Below, one piece after another: positions 20,636 through 32,378 of a stretch of DNA of 64,000 nt; positions within the stretch are counted from its first letter, which is position 1; each line of letters begins with the position of its first letter. Source of the stretch: Okapia johnstoni (Eukaryota > Chordata > Mammalia > Artiodactyla > Giraffidae); the NCBI GenBank assembly GCA_024291935.2, contig CM044308.1, positions 116,648,501 through 116,712,500 on the forward strand, read 5' to 3'. The position numbers and the translations under genes are program-made. Under the pieces are notes generated by a model. The model searched no databases. It saw only the letters and a list, made by a program, of their open reading frames with translations, and was not told the origin of the DNA.

Positions 20636-20795
20636 CAAGAGGGGGAGAGAGGGATTTAGGAGATCTGGGCTCTGGCCCCAGTTCAGCTCCAGACCTGTTT
20701 GTGAGATGTTGGCAGACCTCTTGCCCTTTGGGGCCCTCCGTTTCCTCATCTAGGAAGTGGAGTTTTGACAGTATTGTTTCTGAGGCCATTCTCGG
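20636..20795 (+). repeat. MIR relic
   Basis: ttcagctccagacctgtttg followed by gtttcctcatctaggaagtgg pattern. Confidence 0.55.
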
Positions 20796-21074
20796 TTACA
20801 AGATATAAAACTAGAGGATTTGTAGTATCCTGGAGGAGAGTTGGGGGTACATGTTCTATTGCCCCTAAAATCGATTCACATCACTTCTCCTGCAGGTAAG
20901 GCATCTCTCCTTCCTTCCAAGGCCCGGGACTCACCTTACTACTTAGCTCATGAAGTCCTTGTGTGGGCAGTACTGGTCAATCCTTTCACTTCACTCCCTC
21001 CTTCACTCCTTCCATTCCCCCCCCCCCACACACCTATCCATTCATCTCTACGTCTGTGACATGTAAAATTCTTT

Positions 21075-21432
21075 GGGGCTCCCCTGGTGGCTCAGTGGTT
21101 AAGAATCCATCTGCCAATGCAGGAAACACGGGTTCGATCCCTGGTCCAGGAAGATCCCACGTTCTGCGTGACTACTAAGCCCTTGCACCACAACTACTGA
21201 GCCTGTGCTCTACAGCCCAGGAGCCACAACTATTGAGCCCACGTGCCGCAACTATTGAAGCCCACGCACTCGAGAGCCCGTGCTCCACAACAAGAGAAGC
21301 CACCGCAATGAGAAACCCGTGCACCGCACCTTGAGGGTAGCCCCCGCTTGCTGCAACTGGAGAAAAAAAGCTCTCACAGCAATGAAGACCCAGCACAGTC
21401 AAAAATAAATAAACAAAATAATAAAAAATAAA
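21075..21432 (+). mobile_element. Long CHR-type SINE
   Basis: ggctcccctggtggctcagt head, gagcctgtgctctacagccc body, and an (aaat)n tail. Confidence 0.88.
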
Positions 21433-21900
21433 ATTCTTTGTTTCTTACTGTAGAAAACAGCTCTGGCTAACTTAAGCAGGAGGGTATTGTACTGGGGCCA
21501 ATTCTGAGTAGTTCACAGAATGGGTAGAGCACTGGAGAACCTGACTTGGAAAAAGGACAAGTGAGAAACCAGGGGTATTTGGGCGGCAGTACTACTGGAC
21601 AGTCTCATCAGGGTACCATTGTTGAAATAAATATACTCCAGCCATTTTACCTATCCACGTCTCAATCTATTAAAGATTCATAGTCCTTAGGGGAGGGAGA
21701 GTAAACAGCCATGCTGGTGTCATTTGCTTGCTTCTTCGATGGGAGAGGATAGAGCTCTGGGATTTGCAGTACCACTGAGACTGTATACCCTGGAGGAGAA
21801 TTAAGTCCATGAAAGGATATCAAGGTGATATTTGGAAGGGAGAATGGATACTGTGAAAGGAAATTGAAAAACAAACACAGAAACATATTAAACCAATACT
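21433..21900. other. Unassigned intergenic DNA
   Basis: AT-rich unique sequence with no exon or named repeat. Confidence 0.4.
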
Positions 21901-21901
21901 C

Positions 21902-21960
21902 CACCCAACCATCCACCCATTCATCTATCTATCTATCCATTCATCTATCTATCCTTTCGA
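21902..21960. repeat. (ATCC/ATCT)n microsatellite
   Basis: Tetranucleotide array such as catctatctatctatccatt. Confidence 0.9.
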
Positions 21961-21984
21961 CCAACCAAGAAACACACTTAAAAA

Positions 21985-22202
21985 AAAAAGCCAAAACCTT
22001 TTATTTTGCATTGGGGTATAGCTGAGTAACAATGTTGTAATAGTTTCTGGTGAACGGTGAAGGGACTCAGGCATACATAATACATGTATCCGTTCTCCCT
22101 CAAACTCCCCTTCCATCCAAGCTGCCGTAAAACATCGAGCAGAGTTCCCTGTGCTCTAGCAGTAGGTCCTTGTTGGTTATCTATTTTAAATATAGCAGAA
22201 GA
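21985..22202 (-). mobile_element. L1 3' UTR fragment, reverse
   Basis: gcattggggtatagctgagt to ggtccttgttggttatctat. Confidence 0.85.
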
Positions 22203-22217
22203 AACACACTAAAAAAA

Positions 22218-22337
22218 CTGGTTTTTTTTTTTGGTCTGTGTGGCATGTAGGATCCTAGTTCCCTGACCAGGGATGGAACCTCTGCCCTCTGCATTGGAAG
22301 TGTGAAGTCTTAACCACTGGATCACCAGGGAAGTCCC
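22218..22337 (-). mobile_element. CHR-type SINE, reverse
   Basis: ggatcctagttccctgacca to caccagggaagtccc. Confidence 0.85.
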
Positions 22338-22355
22338 TGAAGAAATACATCTTTT

Positions 22356-22560
22356 ATTGTGCACCGCTGGCTCAGACGGTAAAGCGTCTGCCTGCAATGC
22401 GGGTTCAATCCCTGGGTTGGGAAGATCCCCTAGAGAATGAAATGGCAACCCATTCCAGTACTCTTGCCTGGAAAATTCCATGGACTGAGGAGCCTGGTAG
22501 GCTACAGTCCGTAGGGTCGAGAAGAGTTGGACACGACTGAGCGGCTTCACTTTCACTTTC
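22356..22560 (+). mobile_element. Bov-tA SINE
   Basis: Head partly replaced (gcaccgctggctcagacggt), then a normal BovA body ending gcggcttcactttcactttc. Confidence 0.9.
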
Positions 22561-23689
22561 CTGTTCCAGAGGCCATACCAGGCACTTAGAGTGCAAACCC
22601 ATCCATCAGAAATGTCCCAAGAGTCTTCTTGGATGTACAGACAAAGGATGTATCTATGGTGCTGAAACAAACATGAGGACCCAGAGAAAAGAATTCCTGT
22701 CTATTCACACACTGGAGGGCCTCTAACAACATTTCTAGGGACAGAGTGACTCGTTTTGCATGTGGGCAGACAAAGGATGGTTTTTGTGGACACGTATTGC
22801 AGGAGATTGCTCACCACAAATGCACAACAGGATGTGGCCGGGATTAAGCCTCTTAATCCTAGGTTCTGCCTCTAGTCTCTTCACCTCTCTAGCAGTAGGG
22901 AAGTCATAGTTCCTTTTTAACATCTCTCAAACGGGGACTGTGAATATAAGAATCCCTGCCTGCTATAACTCAGGGAACTTCTGTGAAGGTGGGGTGAGTT
23001 AGTGGGTGTGAGGTACTTTCCAGGCGGAGAACTGTTTTTGCCATGCTTACGTGTGTCTCCAGAATGGCTAGTGAGAACACTCCTGGCTCACGTGTCTTTC
23101 CAATTCTCACTGCTCTCCACCTAGTGGTCACCACGGAGAGGGTCTGTTGAGATTTTTGGTTCTTTAGGCTGGTGGATGAATGTCCAGGATAATCACTGCT
23201 ACTCACCTTGGAGCTGTGAATGATCAGGGCTCTGTGGGCCCCATGCAGGTTGGAAACAGCCCCTGGGTGAGTGTGTGTGTGTGTGGGAGCAGGTCCTGGT
23301 TTCTTGCAGAGGGGAATACAGTGACTCAGAAAGTCCTAAAATACGTGGGTGGCTCAGCTACTTTCAGTTCACAGTAGGAAGGAGCTGGTTCTCCAAGTTT
23401 TTGCAAAGTCAACACAAGAGATCAGAGCTGAGATCAGAGGGTGAAACAGATATTGTCTGGAATTTGCCCTGTGCTTACAGGGACCCAGGCCATGACCCTG
23501 GGTGAAGCATGTCAGTTCCCAGTGCCTATTTTGTCATCTGTGAAATGGGTGGCTTGCCTGTTGGTGGTGCTGCCTCATCTTTGTCACTTGTCCTAGGGTG
23601 AATGTCTGGCCAGGCACAGGCCTGCCTGTATGCCCCCAGCTCGTCTCTTACAGCTAATGGTCATTCCTCAAATGGAAAACACTCTCTGT
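22561..23689. other. Unique intergenic DNA
   Basis: About 1.1 kb without a named repeat, apart from a short (gt)n at 23271-23285. No exon recognised. Confidence 0.4.
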
Positions 23690-24260
23690 GCTACCTTTCA
23701 CTGTTGGTGGTCTACACACACTGCCACCTCTCTGGAGGGTTGCTTGGCAAAATCCATTCGAATTTTAAAAGCACATATTGTATTTAATAAGCACTAGCAA
23801 TTCTACTTCTAGGAATTTATCTTACATTCATACGCACACATGCACAAACTAATATATACAAGATAGTCATGGTTTGTAATAATGAAGGCTGCAGACAGCC
23901 TCACTGTCCATCAGGAAGGGGCTGACTGGGGCTTTCCCCATGCATGACTCAGTGGTAAAGAATCTGCCTGCAATGCAGGAGCTGCAGGAGATGTTTGTTT
24001 GATTCCTGGGTCAAGAAGATCCCCTGGAAGAGGGCATGGCAATCCACTCTAGTATTCTTGCCTGGAGAATTCCATGGACAGAAGAGCCTGGTGGGCTACA
24101 GTCCATAGGGTTGCAAAGAGTTGAAAACGACTGAAGGGACTGAGCATGCAAGGGGCTGATTAATCTGGCGCTCCCAAGTAATGGAACTTTAGGCAGCTAC
24201 TAAAAAGAATGATGTAGTTCTTTATGTGCAGATATGAAATGATCTCTAAGATAGAAGAGG
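23690..24260 (+). mobile_element. Old L1 relic, split by a SINE
   Basis: Segments 23690-23925 and 24150-24260 read as one diverged plus-strand L1 (ctaggaatttatcttacatt, then gcagctactaaaaagaatga). Confidence 0.65.
23926..24149 (+). mobile_element. Bov-tA SINE with target-site duplication
   Basis: Flanked by aaggggctga at 23916-23925 and 24150-24159. Contains a short duplication, caggagctgcaggag, within the tRNA-like part. Confidence 0.9.
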
Positions 24261-24487
24261 CAAGAAACAGAGTAGCTTTTGAAGTATGCTACATGTGTGT
24301 GAAAAAAGAAAACTCATCTATGCTTGTAAATGTACAGATTCTCTTCTGGAGGCTCGTGGGAAACTGGTAGTAATTACCTTCCCTTTCTATCAGAAAGGGC
24401 AATGCAAAGGAGGCCTGGGGGTAGGGGTAAGAGGGGTAGTGTTTTGTTGTTTTTTTTTAAGCTTTCAGACACTTAAAACACGAGTTT

Positions 24488-24610
24488 AGGGACTTCCCTG
24501 GCAGTCCAGTGGTTAAGACTCCAAGCTCTTAATGTAGGCAGTACGGGGTTCAACCTCTGGTAGGGGAACTAACACCCTACATACTGCATGGTGGAGCCAA
24601 AAGGAAAAAT
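24488..24610 (+). mobile_element. CHR-type SINE
   Basis: gggacttccctggcagtcca head, short body, A-rich tail. Confidence 0.85.
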
Positions 24611-24668
24611 GTGAATTTATTTAGGACAAAAGTACATTTTGAAAAATTGGCGTGAGTCATTCTTTTAA

Positions 24669-24713
<45 letters not shown>
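24669..24713. repeat. (ATT)n microsatellite
   Basis: About 15 uninterrupted tta units directly before a reverse SINE, as expected from expansion of a SINE or poly-A tail. Confidence 0.95.
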
Positions 24714-24714
<1 letters not shown>

Positions 24715-24715
24715 T

Positions 24716-24830
24716 ACTTTTCAGCCACACTGCACAGCATGTAGGCTTTTAGCTCCCTGACCAGGGGTTGAACCTGGGCTCCTGGCATCGGAATTGCCGA
24801 GTATTAACCACTGGACTGCCAGGGAAGTCC
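24716..24830 (-). mobile_element. CHR-type SINE, reverse
   Basis: gtaggcttttagctccctga to gactgccagggaagtccc. Confidence 0.85.
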
Positions 24831-24947
24831 CAACATGTATCATTTTAAACAATATAACCATTCAAAATTATTATAGTATTTATTTTCAGTTTCTGGTAAA
24901 AAATTACCTTTTTTACATGACTCCTTCACCCAACTTGCATGATTTTT

Positions 24948-25660
24948 TTTCTTTAAAAATTTTTTTATTTTATATTGGGGTACCACTTTGCTGACAAACA
25001 TCTGTATAGTCAAAGCGATAGTTTTTCCAGTAGTCATGTAGGGATGCTAGAGTTGTACCATAAAGAAGGTTGAGCACCTAAGAATTGATGCTTTTGAACT
25101 GTGGTGTTAGAGAAGACTCTTGAGAGTCCCTTGGATTGCAAGGAAATCAAATTAGTCAATCCTAAAGGAAACCATCCCTGAATATTCATTGGAAGGTCTG
25201 ATGATGAAGCTGAAACTCCAATACTTTGGCCACCTGATTTGAAGAACTGACTCATTGGAAAAGACCCTGATGCTGGGAAAGACTGAGGGCAGAAGGAGAA
25301 GGGGGCAGCAGAGGATGAGAGGGTTGGATGGCATCAATGGACATGAGTTTGAGCAAACTCCAGGAGAGAGTGAAGGACAGGGAGGCCTGGCGTGCTGCAG
25401 TCGCAAAGAGAAGGACATGACTTAGCGACTGAACAACAGTTGATTAACGATGTTGTGTTTCATGTGTTCAATAAAGTGATTCAGTTACGTGTATCTGTTC
25501 TTTTTCAAAATCTTTTCCCATTTAGGTTATTACAGAATATTGATCGAAGTTCCCTTTGGTGTACAGTAGGTCCTTGTTGCTTATCTGTTTTAAACATAAT
25601 AGTGTGTGTATGTCAATCCTAAACTTCCAATTTATTCCTCCCTACCAGGGGATACTATTT
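24948..25660 (-). mobile_element. L1 3' UTR, reverse, split by BovB
   Basis: Segments 24948-24983 and 25438-25660 read through in L1 order (tatattggggtacc, then gttgattaacgatgttgtgt and gtccttgttgcttatctgtt). Confidence 0.8.
24984..25437 (+). mobile_element. BovB 3' end nested in L1
   Basis: BovB ORF2 tail and 3' end (aattgatgcttttgaactgt, aagctgaaactccaatactt), with stop codons and small deletions. Ends cttagcgactgaacaac. Confidence 0.88.
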
Positions 25661-26019
25661 TTGTATCTTCAGAGCTTAGTATCATGTGCATGTTCTGTCA
25701 GTTTATAAAGAGTCATCTGGCAGGAAGTGTCCAGGAGTCCCTTGGCGTTTCAGGCTCGGTCTTAGAGTCTCTTTAGTCTCTAAGTCCAATGAAGGACCCA
25801 GGTCTCACGGGAGCGGGAAGGCTCACCCAGAGGCTCATCCTTGCTGCAGTCCCTCACCCAACCCCTCGCCCCACCAATTGCGTCAGCTTTTAGGATCGTG
25901 CTTTGACCCCCAAAACACAGCCTTCTGTGACTTCTCCTAGAAGAAGACTGATGTCTGGACCCTGGGAAAAGAGGGGCGGATTACTATCTCCTCCGACAGA
26001 GGGTGTTTCGTAGTGGAAA
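25661..26019. other. Unique intergenic DNA
   Basis: No exon or named repeat seen. Confidence 0.4.
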
Positions 26020-26235
26020 CTGCACAGGCTTTGCAGTTGCACAAGCTTAGTTTCAAATTCCAGCTTCTGCTGCTGAAGCTGTGAAAGTTCAAGAAACTGC
26101 CGTGATCTTGCCAGATGGTCTGCTCATCTGTAAAGCGGGCTGACTGCTACTGAGTCCTGGGACTGGAAAGACGGGAGGAGATCATTGTGTACAGTGCCTG
26201 GCACACAGCAGCTGCTCAGTGAATAGCTGCAGCTG
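26020..26235 (+). repeat. MIR, nearly full length
   Basis: gcacaagcttagtttcaaat to gtgcctggcacacagcagct. Confidence 0.7.
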
Positions 26236-26727
26236 CGCACATGGTCGCTGAAGTCAGGGTGACCTCTTCTCACGAGGGAGGGAAGAAACAGTGGTGGTTG
26301 GAATTGATGGCCCCCTGGGCTTGGCCCCTTGCTGGGTGGAGGTGAAAGGGCATGGTGCCTGCCAGCCAGGGGTGCACAGTGCCTGCCTGTCAGGGGAGAG
26401 TCTGGGAGAGCCTCAAGTCTGCAGCCGCTTCTCTGTAGCTCTGATATCTGGAGATGTTGTGGTCAGCCCCAAGGTGACTGTTTGCAGGATGGGACTTGCC
26501 CTGGTGTTCATGGTGCTGACTCTGGTCGAGGAAGAGCCTCACTCAGGAAGAAGCAAGAGTGCTGGAACCTGCCCTGTGAGGCTGGCATGACCCCAGCATC
26601 AGGGGTTCTTATCGCCTGGCTCCACATGTGACTCTGCAGCACACTGGCCTTTCCTGCCGCTTGGGAATTGTTTTAAAAATGAGGTTTTCCTCTCAGCTGC
26701 AGAAACATCCACTCCTCCAAGGGAGGG
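26236..26727. other. Unique intergenic DNA
   Basis: GC-moderate, with two overlapping plus-strand open frames of about 100 codons. No family recognised. Confidence 0.4.
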
Positions 26728-26930
26728 CAGTGGTGAAGCGCACAGAGTTTAGAGTAAGGCCTGCCTGGTTTTGAGTTCTTGCCTGGATGTTGATTCACTC
26801 ACTGGCTGTGTTCTTTAAGTTTGCCAAGCCTCAGTTTCCTTGTCTGTGAAATGGGGATAATAATGCTGCCTACTTTTCACTGTGAGGACTCACAGAAATG
26901 TGTGAGGCAGTACAAAAATGTTGTCTCAGG
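26728..26930 (+). repeat. MIR, nearly full length
   Basis: cctgcctggttttgagttct, then gcctcagtttccttgtctgt. Confidence 0.8.
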
Positions 26931-27284
26931 AGAGCTGGTTAAAGTTGAGCTGACTGGTCTAAAATGAGGGAAAAAATCTTCTTGAGGGGGGGAATTACTT
27001 GGGGGTTTGGGGAAAAGGTGCATAATGGGCTTGTCTGATTGAAAAAGGGGAGACTCCCTGCTTTATCTCACCCTACCTCTGTTGTCTAGAGAGGGCTAAT
27101 TTTTCTGCAAAAGAAAGAAATAGGTTTGAGAGTTTTTCATGGTCAGTGTGAGAGTTGGTGTGGAGTTGTGACGGAGAAGAGGGAAGATGCCCAAGGGTCC
27201 CAGGTCTCAGGAAGAAAGTCAGGCCAGGGAGAGATTAATTTTTTCTGTCAGGGAATGGCCAGTGGATTTAAAAAAAACAAAAAA

Positions 27285-27519
27285 TCTATCTATTTATTTT
27301 TGGCTGTGTTGGGTCTTTATCGCTGTACTCGGGCTTTCTCTAGTTGCGGTGAGCAGGCCCCCCCCCCCATTTCATTGTGGGGGCTTTAGTAGTTGGGGCT
27401 TAGTTGTCCCATGGTGTTTAGTTGACCGTGGCATGTGACATCGTCTGGAACCAGGGGTCAAACACGTGTTCCCTGCATTGGCAGGTGGATTCTTAACCGG
27501 TGGACCACCAGGGAAGCCT
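27285..27519 (-). mobile_element. Long CHR-type SINE, reverse
   Basis: Opens with tatttatttttggctgtgtt and ends ggaccaccagggaagcc. A run of 12 C lies at 27358-27369. Confidence 0.85.
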
Positions 27520-27584
27520 CTGGCCAGTGGATTATTAAAGCAGGGATTTTTATGGCTAATATCTACTTTTATTTTTTATTATTC

Positions 27585-27825
27585 ATTCATTTATTTTCAG
27601 ATTTATTTATTTGGCTGTGCTGAGTCTTAGTCACAGCACGCAGGGTGTTCAATCTTTATTGCAGCATATGGGGTCTGTAGTTGCTGCAATGAAACTCTTA
27701 GTTGCAGCATATGAACTCTTAGTTGTGGCATGTGGAATCTAGTTCCCTGACCAGGGATTGAACCGGGATCAGACACTCTGTATTGAGAGCACAGAGTCCT
27801 AGCCACTGGACCACCAGGGAAATCC
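27585..27825 (-). mobile_element. Long CHR-type SINE, reverse
   Basis: tttatttatttggctgtgct to ggaccaccagggaaatccc. Second long copy within 300 bases in the same orientation. Confidence 0.85.
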
Positions 27826-28767
27826 CTAATATCTAATTTTAAATTCTCACCTGAATTATTCTGTGCTACATTCAGAACCTATCTTATGCCCAAATTTCCA
27901 GTAAAGATCTGTTAACACCCAATAACTCACAGAGGGGTTACTTTGGGGAGATGAGGGCCCTGCGTGTGAAGGAAGGGATAATTCAGTGGAAGCTGGGAAC
28001 TGGAGAGAGAGGTGGCAGGACCCAGCCCCAGCCTTCAGTTCTCACGAGGGCATGTGGATGGGCTGAGCCTCCTGACAGCTTGCAGTCACTGAGATGCCGG
28101 AGGGAACCAATTTGGGGATATTTTGGTGAGGTTCTGTATGACCCCAGAACAGAACCTGTCAAGTGGGTGGCTTAAAAAGGAGGGAGGACACGCTGAGACT
28201 CAGGTCCAGGAGAATGTGGTGGGGCAGAGGCTGCAAGTGAGGGACCAGGGGCTCAGGCCATGCCCAGTGAGCAGATCGTGAGTCCTCAGAGCTCAGAGCA
28301 AGGTGAGATGACACCTCCGCAGGCAGAAACTGGAACCCGCAGAGTGAGAGCCACGCCCCTCACCCCCCAGCCAGGGCCTCGAGGCTGCTTCAGTGGCCCC
28401 TGCATCCCCAGGCCCTCTTGGAGAGGGTTTGCCATCATCCATCCTTGGAGGGACTGGGTCTTCCAGTGTGGGATCAGTTCTTGAGAACAAAGAGAACATC
28501 TGTCTTTGGGGGTATAGCTAAGTGGTGGCATGTCCGTTTTTGACACTGCCGCGTGATGCACGGTAAGATCACCCCACTGTCGCAGATGTGCACCACTCTC
28601 CAGCCACAAAACCACCCTCTTGGTTGCAGACACATAGGCTGCTCTCTGGCCTCAGTGCTGCAGATACTCAGAGCATCTTTCTCTGCAAAGCCCTGCTGGT
28701 GTGGCTGAAAGCACGAGGACCCTCCCTTTTCTGTCATGTAGCTGTTCTGTGACTTGTAGCTTCAGTC
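27826..28767. other. Unique intergenic DNA
   Basis: About 0.9 kb with short open frames on both strands (to about 115 codons) and no recognised product. Confidence 0.4.
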
Positions 28768-28949
28768 TTTTTTTTCTTTTTTTTTAAAAACTCTTTATTT
28801 ATTTGACTGTGCCAGGTCTTACTTGGGGGACACGGGATCTTTGATCTTTGCTGTGGCATGTGGGGTCTAGTTCCCTGACCAGGGATTAAATCTGGGCCCC
28901 CTGCATTGGGAGTGTGGAGTCTCAGCCATTGGAATACCAGGGAAGTCCC
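28768..28949 (-). mobile_element. CHR-type SINE, reverse
   Basis: ctctttatttatttgactgt to taccagggaagtcccc. Confidence 0.85.
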
Positions 28950-29444
28950 CTTCAGTCCTCTTTATGAGGCTTAATTTCCCTCCCAGGGACCAGATAGGAA
29001 AGGCTCAGAGAGTAGGATGTGGAATGGTTTTGTCAAAAAATTAGAAAGCAAGAAAGAAAAGAAAAGAAATGGAAAGTATGGAGGTTGAGTCATAGGGCAG
29101 AGGGGCTAGACCCAGGCCACCAGGACATCAAGAGGGTGGATTTTCTCTTTACTGTTCTGTAGAACTTGTCCTTTGCCCCCTTCTGTTAAATAGGGAATAA
29201 CTTTAAACAATTCTTCCTCTATGGCTTTGGCAAGATTCTCTGAGATAACATAAAGAATTGAATAGGATTTAGCACATTGTAAGCACTCACTACAGACCAG
29301 CGGATATGATCTTGTTTATTCTCGCTTCCTCTTTGTACTATTGGTCTCTCTCTCTTTTCTTTCTCTCTTGCCTCCCTTTTTTTCATCAGTGAAAAGGTGA
29401 ATGGTAGCACCACTCAGAATCACAACAGTAGAACAGCATGTGGA
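28950..29444. other. Intergenic DNA
   Basis: AT-rich with a purine run (gaaagaaaagaaaagaaa) at about 29050. No exon seen. Confidence 0.4.
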
Positions 29445-29730
29445 CACAGGTGGGGAGAGAAGGATGAGATGAATTGAGAGATTAGGATTGACGTATACAC
29501 ACTACCGTGCGTAAAATAGATAGCAAGTGGGAAGCCGCTGTACAGCACAAGGAGCTCAGCTCGGCACTGACGACCTGGAGGGGTGAGATGGGAGTGCTGG
29601 AAGGCAGGTTTAAGAGGAAGGGGATGTATATGTCTGGCTGATTCACTTTGCTGTACAGCAGAAAATGACTCAACATTGTAAAGCATCCATACTCCAATAA
29701 AAGAATTAAAAACAAGAAGAGGAAAAAAAA
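29445..29730 (+). mobile_element. L1 3' end
   Basis: Plus-strand L1 3' UTR (cagcacaaggagctcagctc, gctgattcactttgctgtac) ending in ccaataaaagaattaaaaac. Confidence 0.85.
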
Positions 29731-29914
29731 GGCATAATGCACACCTAGAATAAACAAATACTTATTATAAAAAAACAAAAAAGAATCTCTATTGTGAGGA
29801 AAGGAGAACTTTCCTGTTGGGAGTGAGGGGCTGGCTCCTGGTAATTAGGGATCATCAGGACCCCAGGTTTTGGGCCCAGGCCAAAGCAGTGTGAACTTGC
29901 TACTTCCCTCAGCT

Positions 29915-30110
29915 CCTTGAAGACCAGTTCCACCACTTACAAGTTGTTTGACCCTGGGCAGAGGCGTGAACTTAATTGAGCCTGTTTCCTTATTGGTAAC
30001 ATGGGGCTGATCCTGTGCAGGACACACTGCGGCTGGGATAGTTGATCGGCATGTTCCATGTCATGGACCCAGCTGAATGCGTAAGGCAGGTGCTCAGGAT
30101 AAGGAGCTGC
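29915..30110 (+). repeat. MIR relic
   Basis: ccaccacttacaagttgttt, gaccctgggcagaggcgtga. Confidence 0.7.
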
Positions 30111-30249
30111 TTAAGCTACGATGATGAAGCTCTACTGCTCAGGCCAACAACCTGAGTCGTCGTCCTTGACTTTTCTTCCTCACACACTTCTCTGGGTCGG
30201 TCTCCCCTGGAAGCAGAATACGAGACACGGATTTGAGTACAAGTACTTC

Positions 30250-30360
30250 ACTGGGCTTGGGCAAACTCCGGGAGGTGGTGAGGGACAGGGAAGCCTGGCA
30301 TGCTGCAGTCCATGGAGTTTTGAAGAGTCGGACATGACTTGGCTACTGAACAACAACAAC
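30250..30360 (+). mobile_element. BovB extreme 3' end
   Basis: Only the last ~110 bases of BovB (gggcaaactccgggaggtgg, ggacatgacttggctactga) with an (aac)n tail. Confidence 0.85.
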
Positions 30361-30468
30361 TTCCCTGGGAGGTGATCCCAGGAATTTCCAGGAGGGACAC
30401 AGAGAAATGGAGCATAAAAAGTAAGAATACCCCTGTAGGGTTCTTTAATTAACAGATTACCATTGTAA

Positions 30469-30694
30469 ATGGGCTTCCCTGGTAGCTCAGCGGTAGCTCA
30501 GCTGTAAAGAATCCGCCTGCCAAGGCAAGAGACTATGGGTTCGATCCCTGAGTTTGGAAGATCCCCTGGAGAAGGCAATGGCAGCCCACTCCAGTATTTT
30601 TGCCTGGAAAATCCCATGGATAGAGGAGCCTGGCAGGCTACCATACATGGGGTCACACAGAGTTAGATGTAACTGAGCGACTAAACAACAATAA
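30469..30694 (+). mobile_element. Bov-tA SINE with target-site duplication
   Basis: Flanked by accattgtaa at 30459-30468 and 30695-30704. The head contains a small internal duplication of gtagctcag. Confidence 0.92.
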
Positions 30695-30704
30695 ACCATT
30701 GTAA

Positions 30705-31270
30705 TGGGGCACCTTGGACTCAAAGTCCTTTGGGGACCTCTGGGACATGGTGTGGAGCGAGAAGCTGAGTGATTTGCCCACCAGTGCGGGTCTATCATTG
30801 ATCAGGGGCTCTTCAGGATGAATTCCCCAGCATTCCTGTCTTGCTGGGGGTAGGCCCTGGGGCAGAGAGGAGGGGCTTGGTGTAGAGGGCCATCCAGTGG
30901 TTGTGTGGCCTGGATTAAAAGGATGAGCCAGACCAGAAAGATTTTCTCTGTTGTGGCCTTGGAGATGGAGAAACAGACTATGCAGTGGGGGCATAGGACC
31001 TTCCTCAGCTAGTAGGCATGGAAGTTGAGCTGGGCGTGTAGATGCTATGACGATGGCCCATAGAGACCACAGGGAGGGTGGATCAGGCACTGACCGGTCC
31101 CTCTGGGAGCCTTGGCGTCAGACAGACATAGATTTGAATTTTGGCTTGGTCACTGACTAGCTGGGTGTGTTGGAGAAAGTTGCTCGAACTCTGAATTCTC
31201 CATGGTTTTCTCATATGCCCTATGGCTAAAATCCCTGCTCTGCAGGGTAGATATTAGGATCAAGAGACAT
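30705..31270. other. Unique intergenic DNA
   Basis: No named repeat or exon. A 145-codon minus-strand frame overlaps it and part of the SINE and is not credible as a gene. Confidence 0.4.
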
Positions 31271-31271
31271 A

Positions 31272-31612
31272 AAGGATGCTGAGCATCAGAAGAATTGATG
31301 CTTTTGAACCGTGGTGTTGGAGAAGACTCTTGAGAATCTCTTGGACTGCAAGGAGATCAAAGCAGTCAATTGTAAAGGAAATCAGTCCTGAATATTCATT
31401 GGAAGGACTGATGCTGAAGCTGAAACTCCAATACTTTGGCCACCTGATGCAAAGAACTGACTCACTGGAAAAGACCTTGATGCTGGGAAAGATTGAAGGC
31501 GGGAGGAGAAGGGTACGACAGAGGATGAGATGATTGGATGACATCACTGACTCAATGGACATGAGTTTGAGCAAGCTCCAGGAGTTGGTGATGGACAGGG
31601 AGGCCTGGCGTG
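31272..31612 (+). mobile_element. BovB 3' fragment
   Basis: Encodes the degraded [20 protein letters not shown] to LKLQYFGHLMQ region, then the BovB tail, broken off at gaggcctggcgtg without the terminal bases. Confidence 0.9.
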
Positions 31613-32378
31613 GCTTATGACTCAGAATTTCTATTTCAGGCTCCCAGCCAGGATTGGGAGGATGGTTCCTCAGCCATTGTAAGATATAAGCAGACAAGAA
31701 TGAGTGAGGCCAGTGCTGGCTAGGCAGTGGGGGGTTTCCTGGGCTTGGGCACCTCTCTACCCCCTCTGCTTCCCTGGAGGGTGCAGGTAGTGCTGGGATC
31801 TGTGAGCCCAGGAGGGAGGCAGCTAGCGGCCCCACTGTGGTCCACCCTCAGGATGAAGGATCAAGGGCATCTGTGGGCAGACCAAAGTCTCAGGGAAGCC
31901 AGGGTGGAAGCACCTCCAGCGGACTCCTCCCTTGTAGACACAGGGTAACGAGAATGAATGGAAATGATGCAAGTAAAACACAAACACAGGAAACATTCAG
32001 ATCATTTAAACAGATTCAAGTAATGCAGAAGCACCTAGAGCTGTGGCTGGAATCTAAATTATAGACTCAGGTTTATAGGAAAGAGAACTTTACACTATAA
32101 CCTGGTCTGAGATGTATTTTCATCCTGCCCTGTTGCTGGCCTGGTGGGAAGCTTTAATGTCACCTTTCTGGGGGGTGTTCCAGGCATTGGGGGCCCCGTA
32201 TGGTGACCTGTCACCACCAGTTACTGCTGAGCCTTCCTCCCTGGGGTTAGTGCGGACTGGGGGGTGTGGTGGTGTTCCGATAGTCTGGGGTCCGCTTGAG
32301 GACACAGAAACCTTCCCCAGGACTTGGGCCATCTGTCTGAATGTTCTCCACAGCCCTTCTTCTTTGGGGTTTCCCCTG
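31613..32378. other. Unique intergenic DNA
   Basis: Open frames of 73-101 codons on both strands, none recognised. Confidence 0.4.

Noticed and set aside
31260..31835. 191-codon minus-strand open frame
   Set aside because: Largely the antisense of a BovB fragment.
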